Source: Thalassia testudinum (lineage: Eukaryota > Streptophyta > Magnoliopsida > Alismatales > Hydrocharitaceae). From it: a stretch of DNA of 64,000 nucleotides. The position numbers and the translations under genes were made by a program. The DNA is taken from the NCBI GenBank assembly GCA_037157565.1, contig JAZHRO010000073.1, positions 15,816,501 through 15,880,500 of the forward strand, written 5' to 3'. Shown piece after piece: positions 1 through 10,664 of this stretch. Within the stretch, counting starts at the first letter, position 1. Every line of letters starts with the position of its first letter. The notes beneath the pieces are model-generated. The model was not told where the DNA came from. It saw only the letters and a program-made list of their open reading frames with translations, and did not search any database.

Positions 1-1
1 T

Positions 2-1962
2 GAGCAAATCGAAGCCATTCGGGAAACATTAGAGGAAATGCAGAACCCTCCCGAGCCGGAGGAGCCTAGGTCTCTTAGCTCTTATCAGAATCCCTCTGCT
101 ACAGAGACCATAGGACAAATTCGGGTCCCCATGAGTGGGGATGACTTTGAACTGAAACCTAACATTATTGGCCTAATAAATTTTCACTTCCATGGTCTTG
201 CAAGTGAAGATCCTTTTCTCCACTTGGAAGACTTAACCCGATTAGCTGAAACTGTTAAACCAAGAAATATCAGGTTACCTATAGTCCTCATGAAAATGTT
301 CCCATTTTCATTGCTGGATAAAGCGTCGCAATGGTTACGCACCCTTGGGAGAACCATCCACTCTTGGGAAGAGATGCGAATAGCGTTTCTCAAGAAGTTC
401 TTCCCAATCGGGCGAACCAATGCCTTCGCTATGCTACCACTTCGTTTACGCAACAAAATGGCAAACAATTTCATGAGGCGTGGGAGAGGTATAATGACCT
501 CCTCAGGAAGTGTCTGCACCACGGTCTGCCCAAGTGGCATATAGCCCAGATTTTCTACTATGAGACTTTGAAACAGATTACAGACGCTTCCTGCGGAGGG
601 AATTTTATGAATAAAGACGAGAATGGAGCATTCGAACTGTTTGAAAATATGAGTGAAAACTCAATGAACAATGCTTCCATTGTTGCCTTTAATCGTACCA
701 GCAACCCTGAAATGTCCACGAAGTTGACACGGGACCCTCCCATTCATCCACTGATCTAAGCCTTATTGCACAAAAACTGGATGAAGTCTCCGTCATGCAC
801 AAGAAGCTGGACGAGCTCCTGGCCAACCCTGCCCGTTCTATGGCAAACACCCCCACTTCACCACTTCGTCACAATCCAAATTCTTCCAACACCAGGCTTA
901 TCCCGAGAAACCCTGCAAGACCTTCCTTACCGAGTGTCGTACCGAGCGACTCGGTAAGTCATGTGGAACTGGCTTCTGCGAGCCAGTATTTCGACACGGA
1001 GGACCAAGCCTCCGTATGCTCGGACGCATACTTACATGCAGACGCGTCTTCTGGCATAGAAGACTCTTGCACCTTGGGGAACAACCCGTTCTCTGCCACA
1101 TATAACCCAGGGTGGCGCAATCATCCGAACTTCGCATGGTCCAACAACCCGCAATGCCAAAACCCCACAGGTGGACCAATGCGACCGTCCTCACCCATCA
1201 TCCCAAGGGCCCAGTCTAATCTTATGGCGAATCTGCCATCAGGCCCTTGCGTACCGCAAGCAAAACACGTACCAAGTCCTCTTGACAAATTGATGCGTAT
1301 GATGATGGAAATGTCAAAGTGCCATGAAGAGAACATGACCTCTCTTCAGCACCAATTGGCGCAGCAGAATGTTGAGATCAGTCAACTATGCATGGCGACT
1401 CGATCTCAGGGCACTCTTCCCGCCCAACCTGTTCCAAACCTACGAAACTTCATACCCTGTGGTCCTCAACCACAGGTACGACCTTCTCAGGGGCAAGTTC
1501 ATCATATTCTGCAAGCTCCGAGCATTCCACCAGGATTTCAAGCTAATCTCGTTGCAGCACCGCACTCTTATGTCCCTATTGCAAACCCTCCTCCGCCGTA
1601 TGATCCCACTGGACCCGCATCGTCCAATGCTATCACTAGGAGAAGCGGTAAGCAGACCATCGATCTGCCTCGACCTGATCCTGGCCCGTCTTCTTCATCG
1701 CCCTCTCATTTGGGATGCACACCGCATTCTTGAGAGGACGATACACCTAAATTGTTGCCAGAATCAGTTCCATTCCCTGAGGCTCTACTGAGGGAGCCAA
1801 AAGGCAAAAAGAAATATACGCAGGCGTTTGATAACCTACATAATTTGTTCAGGGATGTACAAATCAAGGTACCCCTACTCGAGGCTATCAACCACATACC
1901 TACTGTCGCCCCGATTTTTCAAAGACTACACAACACCCAGGCGACAGTCAAAGAAAACTAAG
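2..1962 (+). pseudogene. gag: Athila gag, degenerate (element A)
   Basis: Capsid/nucleocapsid polyprotein region of an LTR retrotransposon; its normal role is to build the cytoplasmic virus-like particle. The frame enters the window at base 2. It shows the helix-rich Athila capsid core (LDKASQWLRTLG, WEEMRIAFLKKFFPIG, then HEAWERYNDLLRKC in another frame) and later NPGWRNHPNF. No CCHC zinc knuckle is seen. Comparison with element C places one-base deletions near 424 and 707, so the protein passes through three frames. An in-frame TGA (probably CGA to TGA) follows at 1731-1733, and another frame change occurs near 1920-1960. A Gln/Pro-rich tail with ITRRSGK closes Gag. Confidence 0.85.
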
Positions 1963-2904
1963 AATCCAGTGGTTCTCTCGCCTCATGAGAGTTGTGCTAT
2001 ACTGTCAAACCTACCACCGAAGTAGAAAGATCCGGGCACACCACTTATTTCCTGTAGCATCCAAGGCTGCAGTTTTAACCGTGCCCTGCTTGATCTAGGA
2101 TCTTCCATAAATCTTATACCGACCATCATGCTCGAAAAATTTTCCTTGGGAAACTTGAAACCCACTCCTGTCACGTTACAGTTGGCATATCGTTCTGTCA
2201 AAATCCCAAAGGGTGTGGTGGAAGACGTGGTGGTTAGGGTCAATAATCTCCGTTTTCCTGTTAACTTTCTTGTTTTAGATATGGAAGTTCCTAGTTCACT
2301 TTCTGATTGTCCGATCATCCTCGGTCGACCTTTCTTGGCCACAGCCCGTGCCCATATGACTGCGAGTCAGGCTGTATTGAGATTGCCGTTGGATCTAAGA
2401 AGCTCAAGATTAACATCTTCAAGGCAGCCAAGAACTTTGACTGCTATTGCATCGAGGATGACATGTCTGATGGGGACATGGTCGTCAGTGCGTGTATCGG
2501 ACTAATTGGGACCTACTCGGACTGCTACGGATTACCTATAAACATTGATGACTGCCTGACCAACACATATTGTGACGCTCCCCCATCCCTCCCTTGTCCC
2601 GTACCTTCTCCTGACCAGACTTCTGACGAGGCTTTCTCTGCTTCCCATACCTCGTGGTCTGAGTCATATCCGGGCTACTCATCGCCGGTCCACACTCTTG
2701 AAGATCGGATTGCCCTTTCTTCCCCGCCAAATCAAGCGGATTTGCAAATCCACACTGAGACCTTGAGCGCATATACTTCTCACTGGGGCTATTCATTTTT
2801 GGATCCATCTATCCAAGAAGCCCCTCTTCTTGGCCAATCTGAAGGCCAATTTCTTCCTCCTGACTTGTTCTCCAACCCACCTGGGACACTAGTCCCAAGA
2901 AATG
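1963..2904 (+). pseudogene. Athila aspartic protease and linker, degenerate (element A)
   Basis: Retropepsin-like protease that would cut the Gag-Pol polyprotein. The active-site stretch LLDLGSSINLIP is near 2089-2125 and the second conserved strand IILGRPFLATA near 2314-2345. A TAG at 2023-2025 replaces a glutamine codon kept in element C. A one-base deletion near 2355 moves the frame before a long acidic, Ser/Pro-rich linker that runs to the RT start. Family membership is clear from C and B, which keep the same motifs. Confidence 0.8.
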
Positions 2905-4726
2905 CCAGATCTTTTAGCATCCACTCCCAAGCTGAAAGAGCTGCCTAGTACACTTAAGTATGTTTTCCTAGGACCAAATGAAACGCTCCCTGTAATCATC
3001 AGTTCAAAATTGACCAGGGAGCAAGAGTGCAAACTAACTAAGGTCCTCATAGAACACAAGGCAGCTATTGGATGGTCCTTATCAGACTTATCTGGCATTA
3101 GCCCCTCCTATTGCACTCACCGTATATATACGGAGGAGGAGGCTCAACCTTCCCGCGAGATGCAGCGATGTCTCAACCCTAACATGTGGGAGGTCGTTAA
3201 GAAAGAAATCATTAAGTGGCTAGATGCGGGTATAATCTACCCGATCAGCGATAGCCTCTGGGTGAGTCCGATTCACGTTGTGCCCAAAAAGGCAGGACTC
3301 ACCATCCGTGTCAATGACAAGGGTCAATCCATCCCCACACGCACTCCTACATCGTGGAGAGTGTGTGTGGATTATAGGAAACTCAATGTTGCAACCAAGA
3401 AAGATCACTTTCCGCTACCATTCATTGACCAAATCCTGGAGCAGTTAGCGGGAAATAAATTTTTTTGTTTCTTGGATGGATTCTTAGGATATAACCAGGT
3501 GGCAATTGACCCCCGAGACCAAGAGAAAACCACTTTTACTTGCCCCTTCGGCACCTTTGCATTTAGAAGGATGCCGTTCGGACTTTGCAATGCGCCAGCA
3601 ACTTTCCAGAGATGTATGCTGGCGATATTCCATGACATGGTGGGTGACTTTCTCGAGGTCTTCATGGATGACTTTTTGGTCTTTGGACCATCTTTCGACG
3701 AATGTCTTGCCAACCTGACTCGTATCCTTAGGAGATGTATTGATGTAGACCTTGTGCTTTCCTAGGAAAAAAGTCATTTTATGGTGCACGAGGGAATTGT
3801 TCTCGGACATATCTTCTCCGATAGGGGTATCGATGCTAACAGAGCTAAGCTTGATGTCATTGCTGATTTACCTGTGCCTGGCTCTGTCAAACAAATCCGC
3901 TCCTTCCTTGGACACGTCAGTTTTTATAAGAGATTCATCAAAGACTTCTCCAAAATTTCTCGACCCTTAACTCATCTCCTATCAACCGACGTACCCTTCG
4001 ATATGGGCCTCGACTGTATATAAGCATTCACGCAGCTACGTAATGCTGTCACCAAGGCCCCTGCTCTCCAGCCGCCTGATTGGTCCCTCGACTTTGAACT
4101 CTTGTGTGACGCTTCCGACCTTGCAGTCAGAGCCATCCTGGGACAAAGACGTGATAGACACCCCTTCGTGGTGTACTACACCAGTAAGACGTTGGACGAG
4201 GCCCAGCGTAATTATACTATCACTGAAAAAGAACTACTGGCGGCCGTCTTTGGGCTGGAGAAATTCCGCTCTTACCTTTTGGGCTCTCACGTTATTGTTT
4301 TCACTGATCACGCGGCCATTCACCATCTCATGCACAAGAAGGATGCCAATCCTAGACTGATTCGTTGGATCCTTCTGCTCCAGGAATTTGACATTGAGAT
4401 TTGCGATAAGGCCGGAGCCTAGAATGTTGTGGCTGATCACCTTTCTAGACTGGACCCGGACCATATTGGACTTACTCTGCCGATCAATGAAATTTTTCCT
4501 AATGAGCACCTATTGGCAATAAATGTGGTAAGTGGGCCGTGGTATGCCGACATTGCCAATTACCTTGCTTCTGGATCCCTTCCATGTGGCTGGCCTAAAA
4601 ACCAGCACGAGTGTCTCATGGTAGAAGCAAAGTATTATTTCTGGGATAATCCACTTCTTTTTCGGATAGGTACTGATCAAATCATTCGACGCTGTATTCC
4701 TGACAGCGAGTTCCCTAGTGTGCTAT
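2905..4726 (+). pseudogene. Athila reverse transcriptase and RNase H, degenerate (element A)
   Basis: RNA-dependent DNA polymerase followed by RNase H. RT shows WVSPIHVVPKKAG, WRVCVDYRKLN, TTFTCPFGTFAFRRMPFG and the catalytic box VFMDDFLVFG near 3658-3687. RNase H shows [28 protein letters not shown] and ADHLSRL. Premature stops lie at 3763-3765 (TAG for Trp before EKSHFM), 4021-4023 (TAA) and 4420-4422 (TAG for Gln before NVVADH). All but one of these breaks is readily explained by a C-to-T change on one strand; the original codon at 4021 is uncertain. Confidence 0.88.
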
Positions 4727-5826
4727 CCTTCTACCACGATCAGGCCTGCAGAGGCCATTTCTCTGGGAGGAAAACTGCAGCCAAGGTGTTGCAGTGTGGT
4801 TTCATTTGGCCCTTCCTTCACCAGGATGCACACAATTATGCCAAGCATTGCACTAGGTTCCAGTCGTTAGGGTCAATGTCACGTCGTGACATGATGCCCT
4901 TACAACCCATCTTAGCTGCAAAAATCTTCGACATCTGGGGAATTGATTTCATGGGTCCCTTTCTTCCTTCCAACAGCTTCGAATTCATCCTCGTCGCCAT
5001 TGACTATGTTTCGAAATGGATCGAGGCTATTCCCGCGCGCCGTGCTGACCATGTTATTTCCACTCGCTTTGTCAAAGACCACATCTTTGTGCGCTATGGG
5101 ATCCCTCGAGCCATTATCTCGGATGGAGGAAGGCACTTTACCCATGCTTCTTTTCGGGCTCTTCTGAGGAAATACGGAGTCCACCATCGTATCGCATCCC
5201 CGTATCATCCTCAGACGAATGGCCAGGCAGAAGTGTCGAACCGGAAAATCAAGTAGATTCTCCAGAAAACGATTCGGCCTGACCATAAGGATTAGTCCGA
5301 CAAGCTGATTGACGCACTTTGGACGTATCGGACCGCCTTCAAGGCTCCCCTTGGTATGTCTCCATATAGAATCGTTTACGGGAAGCCTTGTCATTTGCCC
5401 GTGGAGTTGGAGCATCGTACTTATTGGGCGGTTCGCCAATGTAACCTCGACCCAGACTTGTGTGGTCGAGAAAGGAAACTCCAACTCCAAGAGCTGGAAG
5501 AGCTCCATTGTGAAGCCTATGATTCTGCTTTAACCTTCAAACAACGCACTAAGGCTTTTCACGACAGCTGTATTCGGCGGAAAGAATTTGAGCCATCTCA
5601 GCAAGTTTGGCTCTATAATACCTGACTCAAATTCTTTCCTGGGAAATTAAAGTCCAAATGGACTGGTCCTTTCCTGGTCTCAAGACCATTCCCCAATGGG
5701 AACGTCAAGATTGAAGATCCCAAATCGGGGCGTAAATTTACGGTCAAAGGGCAGTGTTTGAAACCCTTTCTGACTCATGAACCTGCCCCCGTTGGAGAAA
5801 CCGTTGCCCTGCTGGAGGCCAACTAA
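4727..5826 (+). pseudogene. Athila integrase, degenerate (element A)
   Basis: Integrase joins the cDNA copy to chromosomal DNA. The zinc-binding N-terminus is present but damaged: in element C the second pair reads C-x2-C, while here the second cysteine is Phe (HCTRFQSLG). The core keeps the three acidic residues of the D,D35E triad, in [14 protein letters not shown] and NGQAEVSN. The C-terminal GPY/F region (KWTGPFLVS) follows. Stops occur at 5254-5256 (TAG for Gln), 5293-5295 (TAG for Trp) and 5623-5625 (TGA for Arg). The normal end of pol is at about 5826. No chromodomain follows, as expected for Athila. Confidence 0.88.
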
Positions 5827-5864
5827 TTCTTTGCCTCATTCTGAGCCTAGCTAGGGACATTAAA

Positions 5865-5893
5865 TTCAGTGCTCGTTGGGAGGCACCCCAACA
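5865..5893 (+). promoter_or_regulatory. Conserved post-pol box (element A)
   Basis: The core GCTCGTTGGGAGGCACCCC lies about 40 bases after the pol stop. Close relatives of this box sit at the same place in B, C, D and E. Its function is not known to me; conservation outside coding sequence suggests an RNA structure or a reverse-transcription signal. Confidence 0.6.
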
Positions 5894-6074
5894 ACACTCA
5901 CCATTCACCATCACTTTTCACACCACTATCATGATCACTTCGCTTTTCACTTCACCACCCACCATCCACCCACCCTACCACCCTGCTGTATACCCTACAC
6001 TTCAGCTCTCGTTACCCAATCTTTCATCCTTTCTCTACCCTTCCCTGCATGCATATGAGGACATAGCATTGTTT

Positions 6075-6089
6075 GGCATGGGGGGGTGG
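6075..6089 (+). promoter_or_regulatory. Upstream polypurine-like tract (element A)
   Basis: GGCATGGGGGGGTGG resembles the tract that directly precedes the 3' LTR (GGCATGAGGGTA at 17511-17522). Once the Tekay insertion is discounted it lies about 1.1 kb upstream of that tract. Confidence 0.55.
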
Positions 6090-6477
6090 ATAGGCATCCA
6101 TAGGATCTGGGTATTTTAGGGTATCATGCAGTCTCTATATATATATATATATACAAAGAGAGAAAATGAAAATGGTATTTAGTAATGATCTAAAGGCTGA
6201 AACAAAAATACAATAAGTGTTTATGGATATTCAACCTATGTTTTGAAGACTTTCCAGGCCACAGAAGCTTTATTCGCTCAGGTTCGGCTTAATTCACTTG
6301 AGCATTGACAAAATAGATCGGAATCTCTCTTAACTAAGGACGTATTCTTGTACCTGAGACACCAGTACAGGATCCATTGGTTTGCTTTTACTTAAGAACT
6401 TAAGTAAACTTGGTTCACACTACACATATCAGGAAAGACTAGGTGAACATAAGATCCAACCCTAGTGTTCATTAGGG

Positions 6478-6482
6478 AAGGT
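6478..6482. repeat. Target-site duplication AAGGT, left copy (Tekay)
   Basis: AAGGT directly precedes the 5' LTR and is repeated exactly at 16813-16817 after the 3' LTR. Confidence 0.95.
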
Positions 6483-6500
6483 TGTAACGAATGTGTGCCC

Positions 6501-6607
6501 CAGACGTATTTTAAGACGTCTGGGAGGTGGCTCAGACGTCGGACAAGACGTCTGGGATCACAACCAGGCGTCTGATAAGACGTCTGGGATAGTTTCAAGA
6601 CATCTGG
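6501..6607 (+). promoter_or_regulatory. Cluster of AGACGTCTGG palindromic boxes, first block
   Basis: Seven copies of AGACGTCTGG or one- to two-base variants begin at 6501, 6514, 6534, 6546, 6564, 6578 and 6598. The best-conserved copies (6514, 6546, 6578) are exactly 32 bp apart, with weaker copies between them. The core GACGTC is the C-box type site bound by plant bZIP factors. Its position at the start of the LTR fits U3 enhancer repeats; that role is inferred. Confidence 0.6.
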
Positions 6608-6729
6608 AAATCCGTTATTTTCGACACACGTGAGTCGCCTGCGCGCCTGAGCGCGCAGACCGCATATTCCCTCTTTTCTCTGCGGCTGCAGGCGGCCTGC
6701 CGCCTTCTCTCTCTCCTCTCCGCGCGGCG

Positions 6730-6737
6730 TTAAAAGG
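6730..6737 (+). promoter_or_regulatory. Weak TATA-like site TTAAAAGG (Tekay LTR)
   Basis: TTAAAAGG is the only TA-rich hexamer-length island within the GC-rich segment, downstream of the first box cluster and upstream of the second. It could position transcription, but the match is poor. Confidence 0.3.
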
Positions 6738-7044
6738 GGCGCGCCTCCCCTCCCGTCTCCACCGTCTCCTCCTTCTCCTCCTTCCTGTGCGCGAGAGCGA
6801 GCGGACGCGAGGGCGGCAGCGGCGGCCGCAGTGAGCGCGGAGGTGCGGCGTGCGAGGGCGGAGCTCTGCCGTGAGGGCGAGCTCGCCGGAGCGGCTTGGC
6901 CGGCCGACGGAGGGCGCAGGGGGCGCGGAGCGACGCGGAGAGGGACCTGCTGCGGGCTGAGCAGCAGACGCGCGAGGTGCGACGCGGGCGGCGTCGCGAG
7001 CGGAGGCCGAGCAGGGTTCTGATTCTGGAAAAATTTCCAGAATC

Positions 7045-7385
7045 AGACGTCTGGGTTGATAGCCAGACGGCAAGGTCGACGTCTGTAAGATCATACAGAC
7101 GTCTGAAAGGTGAGTGTCCGCTTTCTTCTTCCTTCTTGTCGACTGACCGTACTGAGGGAGGGGGGTTGGCTGTGCGCAGGTTCGCTGATTCGCCATCCTT
7201 TGCGAATCAGACGTCTGGAAGTTGTACCAGACGGCGGGAGTGACCTCCAGACGTCCGAAGGGACCATCGGACGTCTGGGATCTAGGCAGACGTCCCCGCA
7301 GACTTCTGGACGTCTGGGAAACCACGCTGAACAGGTAATTCTCTGATCCACTTTTTAAGACGTCAGGAAGGAGTTCCAGACGTCT
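7045..7385 (+). promoter_or_regulatory. Cluster of AGACGTCTGG boxes, second block
   Basis: A further dozen or so full or partial copies are scattered here, for example at 7045, 7097, 7209, 7249, 7269, 7310 and 7379, several as CCAGACG half sites. With the first block this makes about twenty boxes in 900 bp. An HSE-like palindrome precedes the block at 7023-7042. Confidence 0.55.
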
Positions 7386-7672
7386 GATTTTGCACAGTAT
7401 CGTCTTTTTCGACCCGTTTAGGGTCCGTTCGGGCTCCGTTTTCCGCGATTCGAGTTGCGTTCTCTTCAGAATTAATTCCTCTACTCATCTACAGTAGCTA
7501 TACACTATTTTGAGACACTCCTTGTGTTTGATCCTTGTGACAGGATCTCGTTCAGTTGCAGTCTTGAGAGTCGCGGAGGCACGCGGGATTCCCGATCACG
7601 CCCCCATTACTCCCGTTGTACCTGGTAGAGTGGCTTAAGTTATTAATAAAATCTGTTAAAGTATGAAACCAT

Positions 7673-7828
7673 AACTAGAATCTAGGACATTGCATGAATC
7701 CTAGGAATGAGAAATATATGGAATGATAGCTCCTAGGTGATGCATGAATCCTAGGGCTGGAAAACTAGTTGTATGCTAGATCCTAGGATGTGGCATGAAT
7801 CTTAGGATGGAAAAACTAGTGGAATGTA
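7673..7828 (+). repeat. Three degenerate tandem units of about 52 bp in the Tekay LTR
   Basis: Units begin near 7673, 7727 and 7778. Each carries a CCTAGG-like core, GCATGAATCCTAGG or a variant, and a GGAAAAACTAGTGG-like tail. The same units occur at 15320-15475 in the 3' LTR. Confidence 0.7.
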
Positions 7829-9168
7829 TAATACTGCAGTCTTGGAAAAATGGAAAGGAATATAAAGCTGCCTGTAATTTGAATTAACAGCTGCCTGTTA
7901 TGAATAAAGAAACATGTTTGAGATCATGGATTTTGAGAACGTGAATCTGGAAAGTGAAACATATGATGTTCTGAGATAAAGAGCTGGAACCCTACGGGGA
8001 ATTAGGAGTGGAACTCCTGGAAAGAAAAAGGAATGGAACTGAGATGTAGTTTGTACTGTCTCTTGGGTACGCAGTACCAAGGGAAGTACCTGTACCTGTT
8101 TAGTGCAGAGTGGGGCCAGCCACCCCAGGGACCCGGGGTTAGGATTGGCCGCTCTGTACCGACTTGTTGGCCCTCGTGTACGTAGTACCGAGGAGAGCTA
8201 GTAGTGTTAGGAGAGTACTAGCTACCCCACGGGCCCCGGGGTTCTGCTAGCCTCCTTCACCGACTTGTTAGGCCCACTAGGGCAAACCAGGGTAGTCAGG
8301 CGAGGGTGCGCGGACTGTGGGGGGGCAAGGCCCCGGTTTGGTTACTGTGGAGGGGTTGGACCCCTGTTACTGAGAGGGCTCTGCCCTGGTTCCGTGCTGT
8401 GCTTTGGGCGCACCCGTTAACGAAAACGACTGACCGCGTGCCAATGCGGGCTAGCTACCTGTGCGTTTATCGCGCGTGCCGTAGTCACCGTTACGTCTGT
8501 CAGTGACCTTGGGGTGGTTGACTGAGGGTAGGATCACCACGGGGGACTCTCCCGGCCAGGAGAGCACCACGTGCTACTTCTACTTTTGGAAAAGACTGCA
8601 ATCAAGATCGTTCCCACGAGGACATTCGAGATCAAGTAAAGGATCTGAGAAATAAATGAAATAGTGAGAAAAATTGAAAGATGTGAATAAAGGAAGTAAT
8701 AGAACATAACATCTACTGTACACTCTACTGTTGCCTTTAGTTAGTTTGCCACTCTACTCAGCGTTTTGCTGACGTGTTACACTCGTTACCTTTTTCAGGA
8801 CCAGGTGTTGAGCAGCCAGGGTCGGCGGCTGCAGAGGACGCTGGGCCGAGTAGGGTCCAGTAGAGTTACCACAGCCTTTTGTACCCCTTTTGTTTCTGTT
8901 CTAGTGAGTAGTTTTTGTTTCCGCTGTACCTTCTTTACCTGCAGTTCTTGTTATATGATAAATGTTGTTTTACTGTTGTGGTGGTACCTACTGTAGTAGT
9001 TTCTTTCCTTACTGCTGTACTTTCTTACTATTAGTTATATTCATGCTGAATGTGGTTTATCTAACTGTCTTTTGGTTACTTCCTCGTTGGACGACTAGGT
9101 CTTGGGATTAGTCGAGTCGGTCCGGTTCTCGTGTCTCGTAGGGACTCGGGAACCGGGTCGTTACAAGA

Positions 9169-9180
9169 TGGTATCAGAGC
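9169..9180 (+). promoter_or_regulatory. Primer-binding site, tRNA-iMet (Tekay)
   Basis: TGGTATCAGAGC begins three bases after the 5' LTR and matches the 3' end complement of plant initiator methionine tRNA, the usual minus-strand primer of this clade. Confidence 0.95.
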
Positions 9181-9344
9181 AAGGTCGTCCCGAGAAGTGA
9201 ATCAACTGACTGGAAAATAACCAATTCACATGTTTATAGCTAGAGTAGCCACCACAACATATCTCTTGACATGAGCTCTTAGAAGTTTTGTTAGGTACCG
9301 TCTGTTTTGACGTTTCCGTTTCGTTTCGTGTCTCCTTGCAGGAG

Positions 9345-10664
9345 ATGCCTCGTCGCGGGACTGGCGAGACTGGCCGCAGGCGCGGCCGAGGGCGAGGTCG
9401 GCGAGGTGGACGTGCTGTCGTTGACGTCTCGGTGGACCAGCCACCACTCCCTGGCGTCCAAGCCCAGGACCTCGCCAGACTGATACAGGATATTGTACGA
9501 GAGGAGCTCCACCCACCGCCCCGAGCACCTCCTCCTGGGGTTGCAGAGGGGGAGTCCTCTGTGGGACCACGCGACGGACACGGCGCTGGACACGAGGGAG
9601 GGGATGGGCCCCTACCGCCCCCACCTTCCTCCGACACTTCTGTACACGAGGCACCTTCGCCTGGAGGTGCACCAGCACCTCCCCTACAGCGCCACTTCGA
9701 GCTTTTCGGACAGTTCCGGAAGCTGAAGCCCCCCTCCTTAAAGGGGGATGAGGACCCGACCGAGGCAGAGGACTGGCTTGAGCAGCTGGAGAAGATCTTC
9801 GACACCCTTCGCCCCCCGGTGGAGTGCCGCGTGGCCTTTGCCACGTACCAGCTGGAGAGTGCGGCACACCGGTGGTGGAGGGCGATCCGGGGACAGGAGA
9901 GGGACGAGCCGAAGTGGGACCAGTTAGTCACCCTCTTCTGCGAGCAGTACTTTCCCCAGACGTGGCAGGACTAGAGGAGGCGGGAGTTCCACACTCTCCG
10001 CCAAGGGACGATGACCGTGAGCGCGTACCGCACGCGTTTCTTGGAGCTGTCCCGCTTTGCAGCGACAGCGGTAGCCACTGAGGAGGAGCGCCTTTGGAGG
10101 TTCACCGACGGGCTCCGGCCTGCGATCCGGGGGTATGTCAAACCCCTGAAGCTGCCGACGTTTTCGAGGGTGGTAGAGGCAGCTATGACTTACGAGGAGA
10201 CCAACCCGTCCGCGCGAGAGACCGACGGCGGGCGGAAGAGGCCCTTTCAGCCAGACTTCTCACAGGGCCGGCGAGAACGGAGACACGTGACGTCCGCAGG
10301 AGAGCCGTCACGTTGTGCAGGGCCATCAGTGGCCTTTAGGGGCCCTCGACAGGGGCCAGTCGCCAGCACCGGACCCCCGCCTAGCCGACAGCAGGGACTC
10401 ACTGAGGGCGGGAGTCGGGTTCCCCTCTGCTACCAGTGTGGCCAGCCGGGCCACGTCAGGAGGGACTGCCCATCTAGGGCAGGAGGTCAGCAGATACTTC
10501 CTGTGCAGAGCACTGGAGGGCGTGCAGGAGGCCGCGGTTCCCAGGCACGAGGAGGAGGACAGCAGTCGCGAGGAGGGTACCGGCCAGCACCTACCCGTCC
10601 GACGCAGAGTGTGGCTGCTTCGTCCGCACCTAGAGATGAGGGGCGTATCAACGCCCTAACACAC
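9345..10664 (+). pseudogene. gag: Tekay gag, one in-frame stop
   Basis: Start chosen at the ATG in GGAGATGCC (9345), which opens with an Arg/Gly-rich basic stretch. The capsid region has EDWLEQLEKIFDTL, FATYQLESAAHRWW and VTLFCEQYFPQTWQD. An in-frame TAG at 9972-9974 replaces what is probably a Gln codon (CAG to TAG); the same frame continues with [10 protein letters not shown] and [17 protein letters not shown] zinc knuckle, [14 protein letters not shown], lies near 10429-10470 for RNA binding. Protease follows without a frame change. Without stop read-through, only about 209 residues of Gag would be made. Confidence 0.9.

Larger units (their letters stand above)
5827..6477 (+). other. Athila 3' non-coding region, left part (element A)
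   Basis: Non-coding stretch between pol and the Tekay insertion. It holds the conserved post-pol box (5865-5893), a purine-rich tract (6075-6089), a short TA repeat near 6134-6152 and no credible ORF. The same sequence follows pol in elements C (reverse strand) and D, and D shows the uninterrupted version of the Tekay insertion site near 54241-54265. Confidence 0.8.
6483..9165 (+). repeat. Tekay 5' LTR
   Basis: 2,683 bp, TG...CA. In order it contains an AGACGTCTGG-box cluster, a very GC-rich segment (about 6640-7020), a second box cluster (7045-7385), three degenerate tandem units of about 52 bp (7673-7828), and a T-rich 3' end. Long frames on both strands of the GC-rich segment are composition artefacts. 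Confidence 0.96.
7110..9341 (+). other. Possible leader intron (Tekay)
   Basis: AAAG followed by GTGAGT at 7110-7115 is a strong donor. The tract TCTCCTTGCAG ending at 9341 is a good acceptor four bases before the gag ATG at 9345. Splicing would join the early LTR leader directly to gag and remove the primer-binding site, giving a translation-only mRNA. This is inferred from splice consensus only. Confidence 0.35.

Noticed and set aside
6615..7325. 236-codon minus-strand frame, repeated at 14262-14972
   Set aside because: A product of the GC-rich Tekay LTR. It is antisense to the element and Arg/Pro/Ser-rich without domain features.
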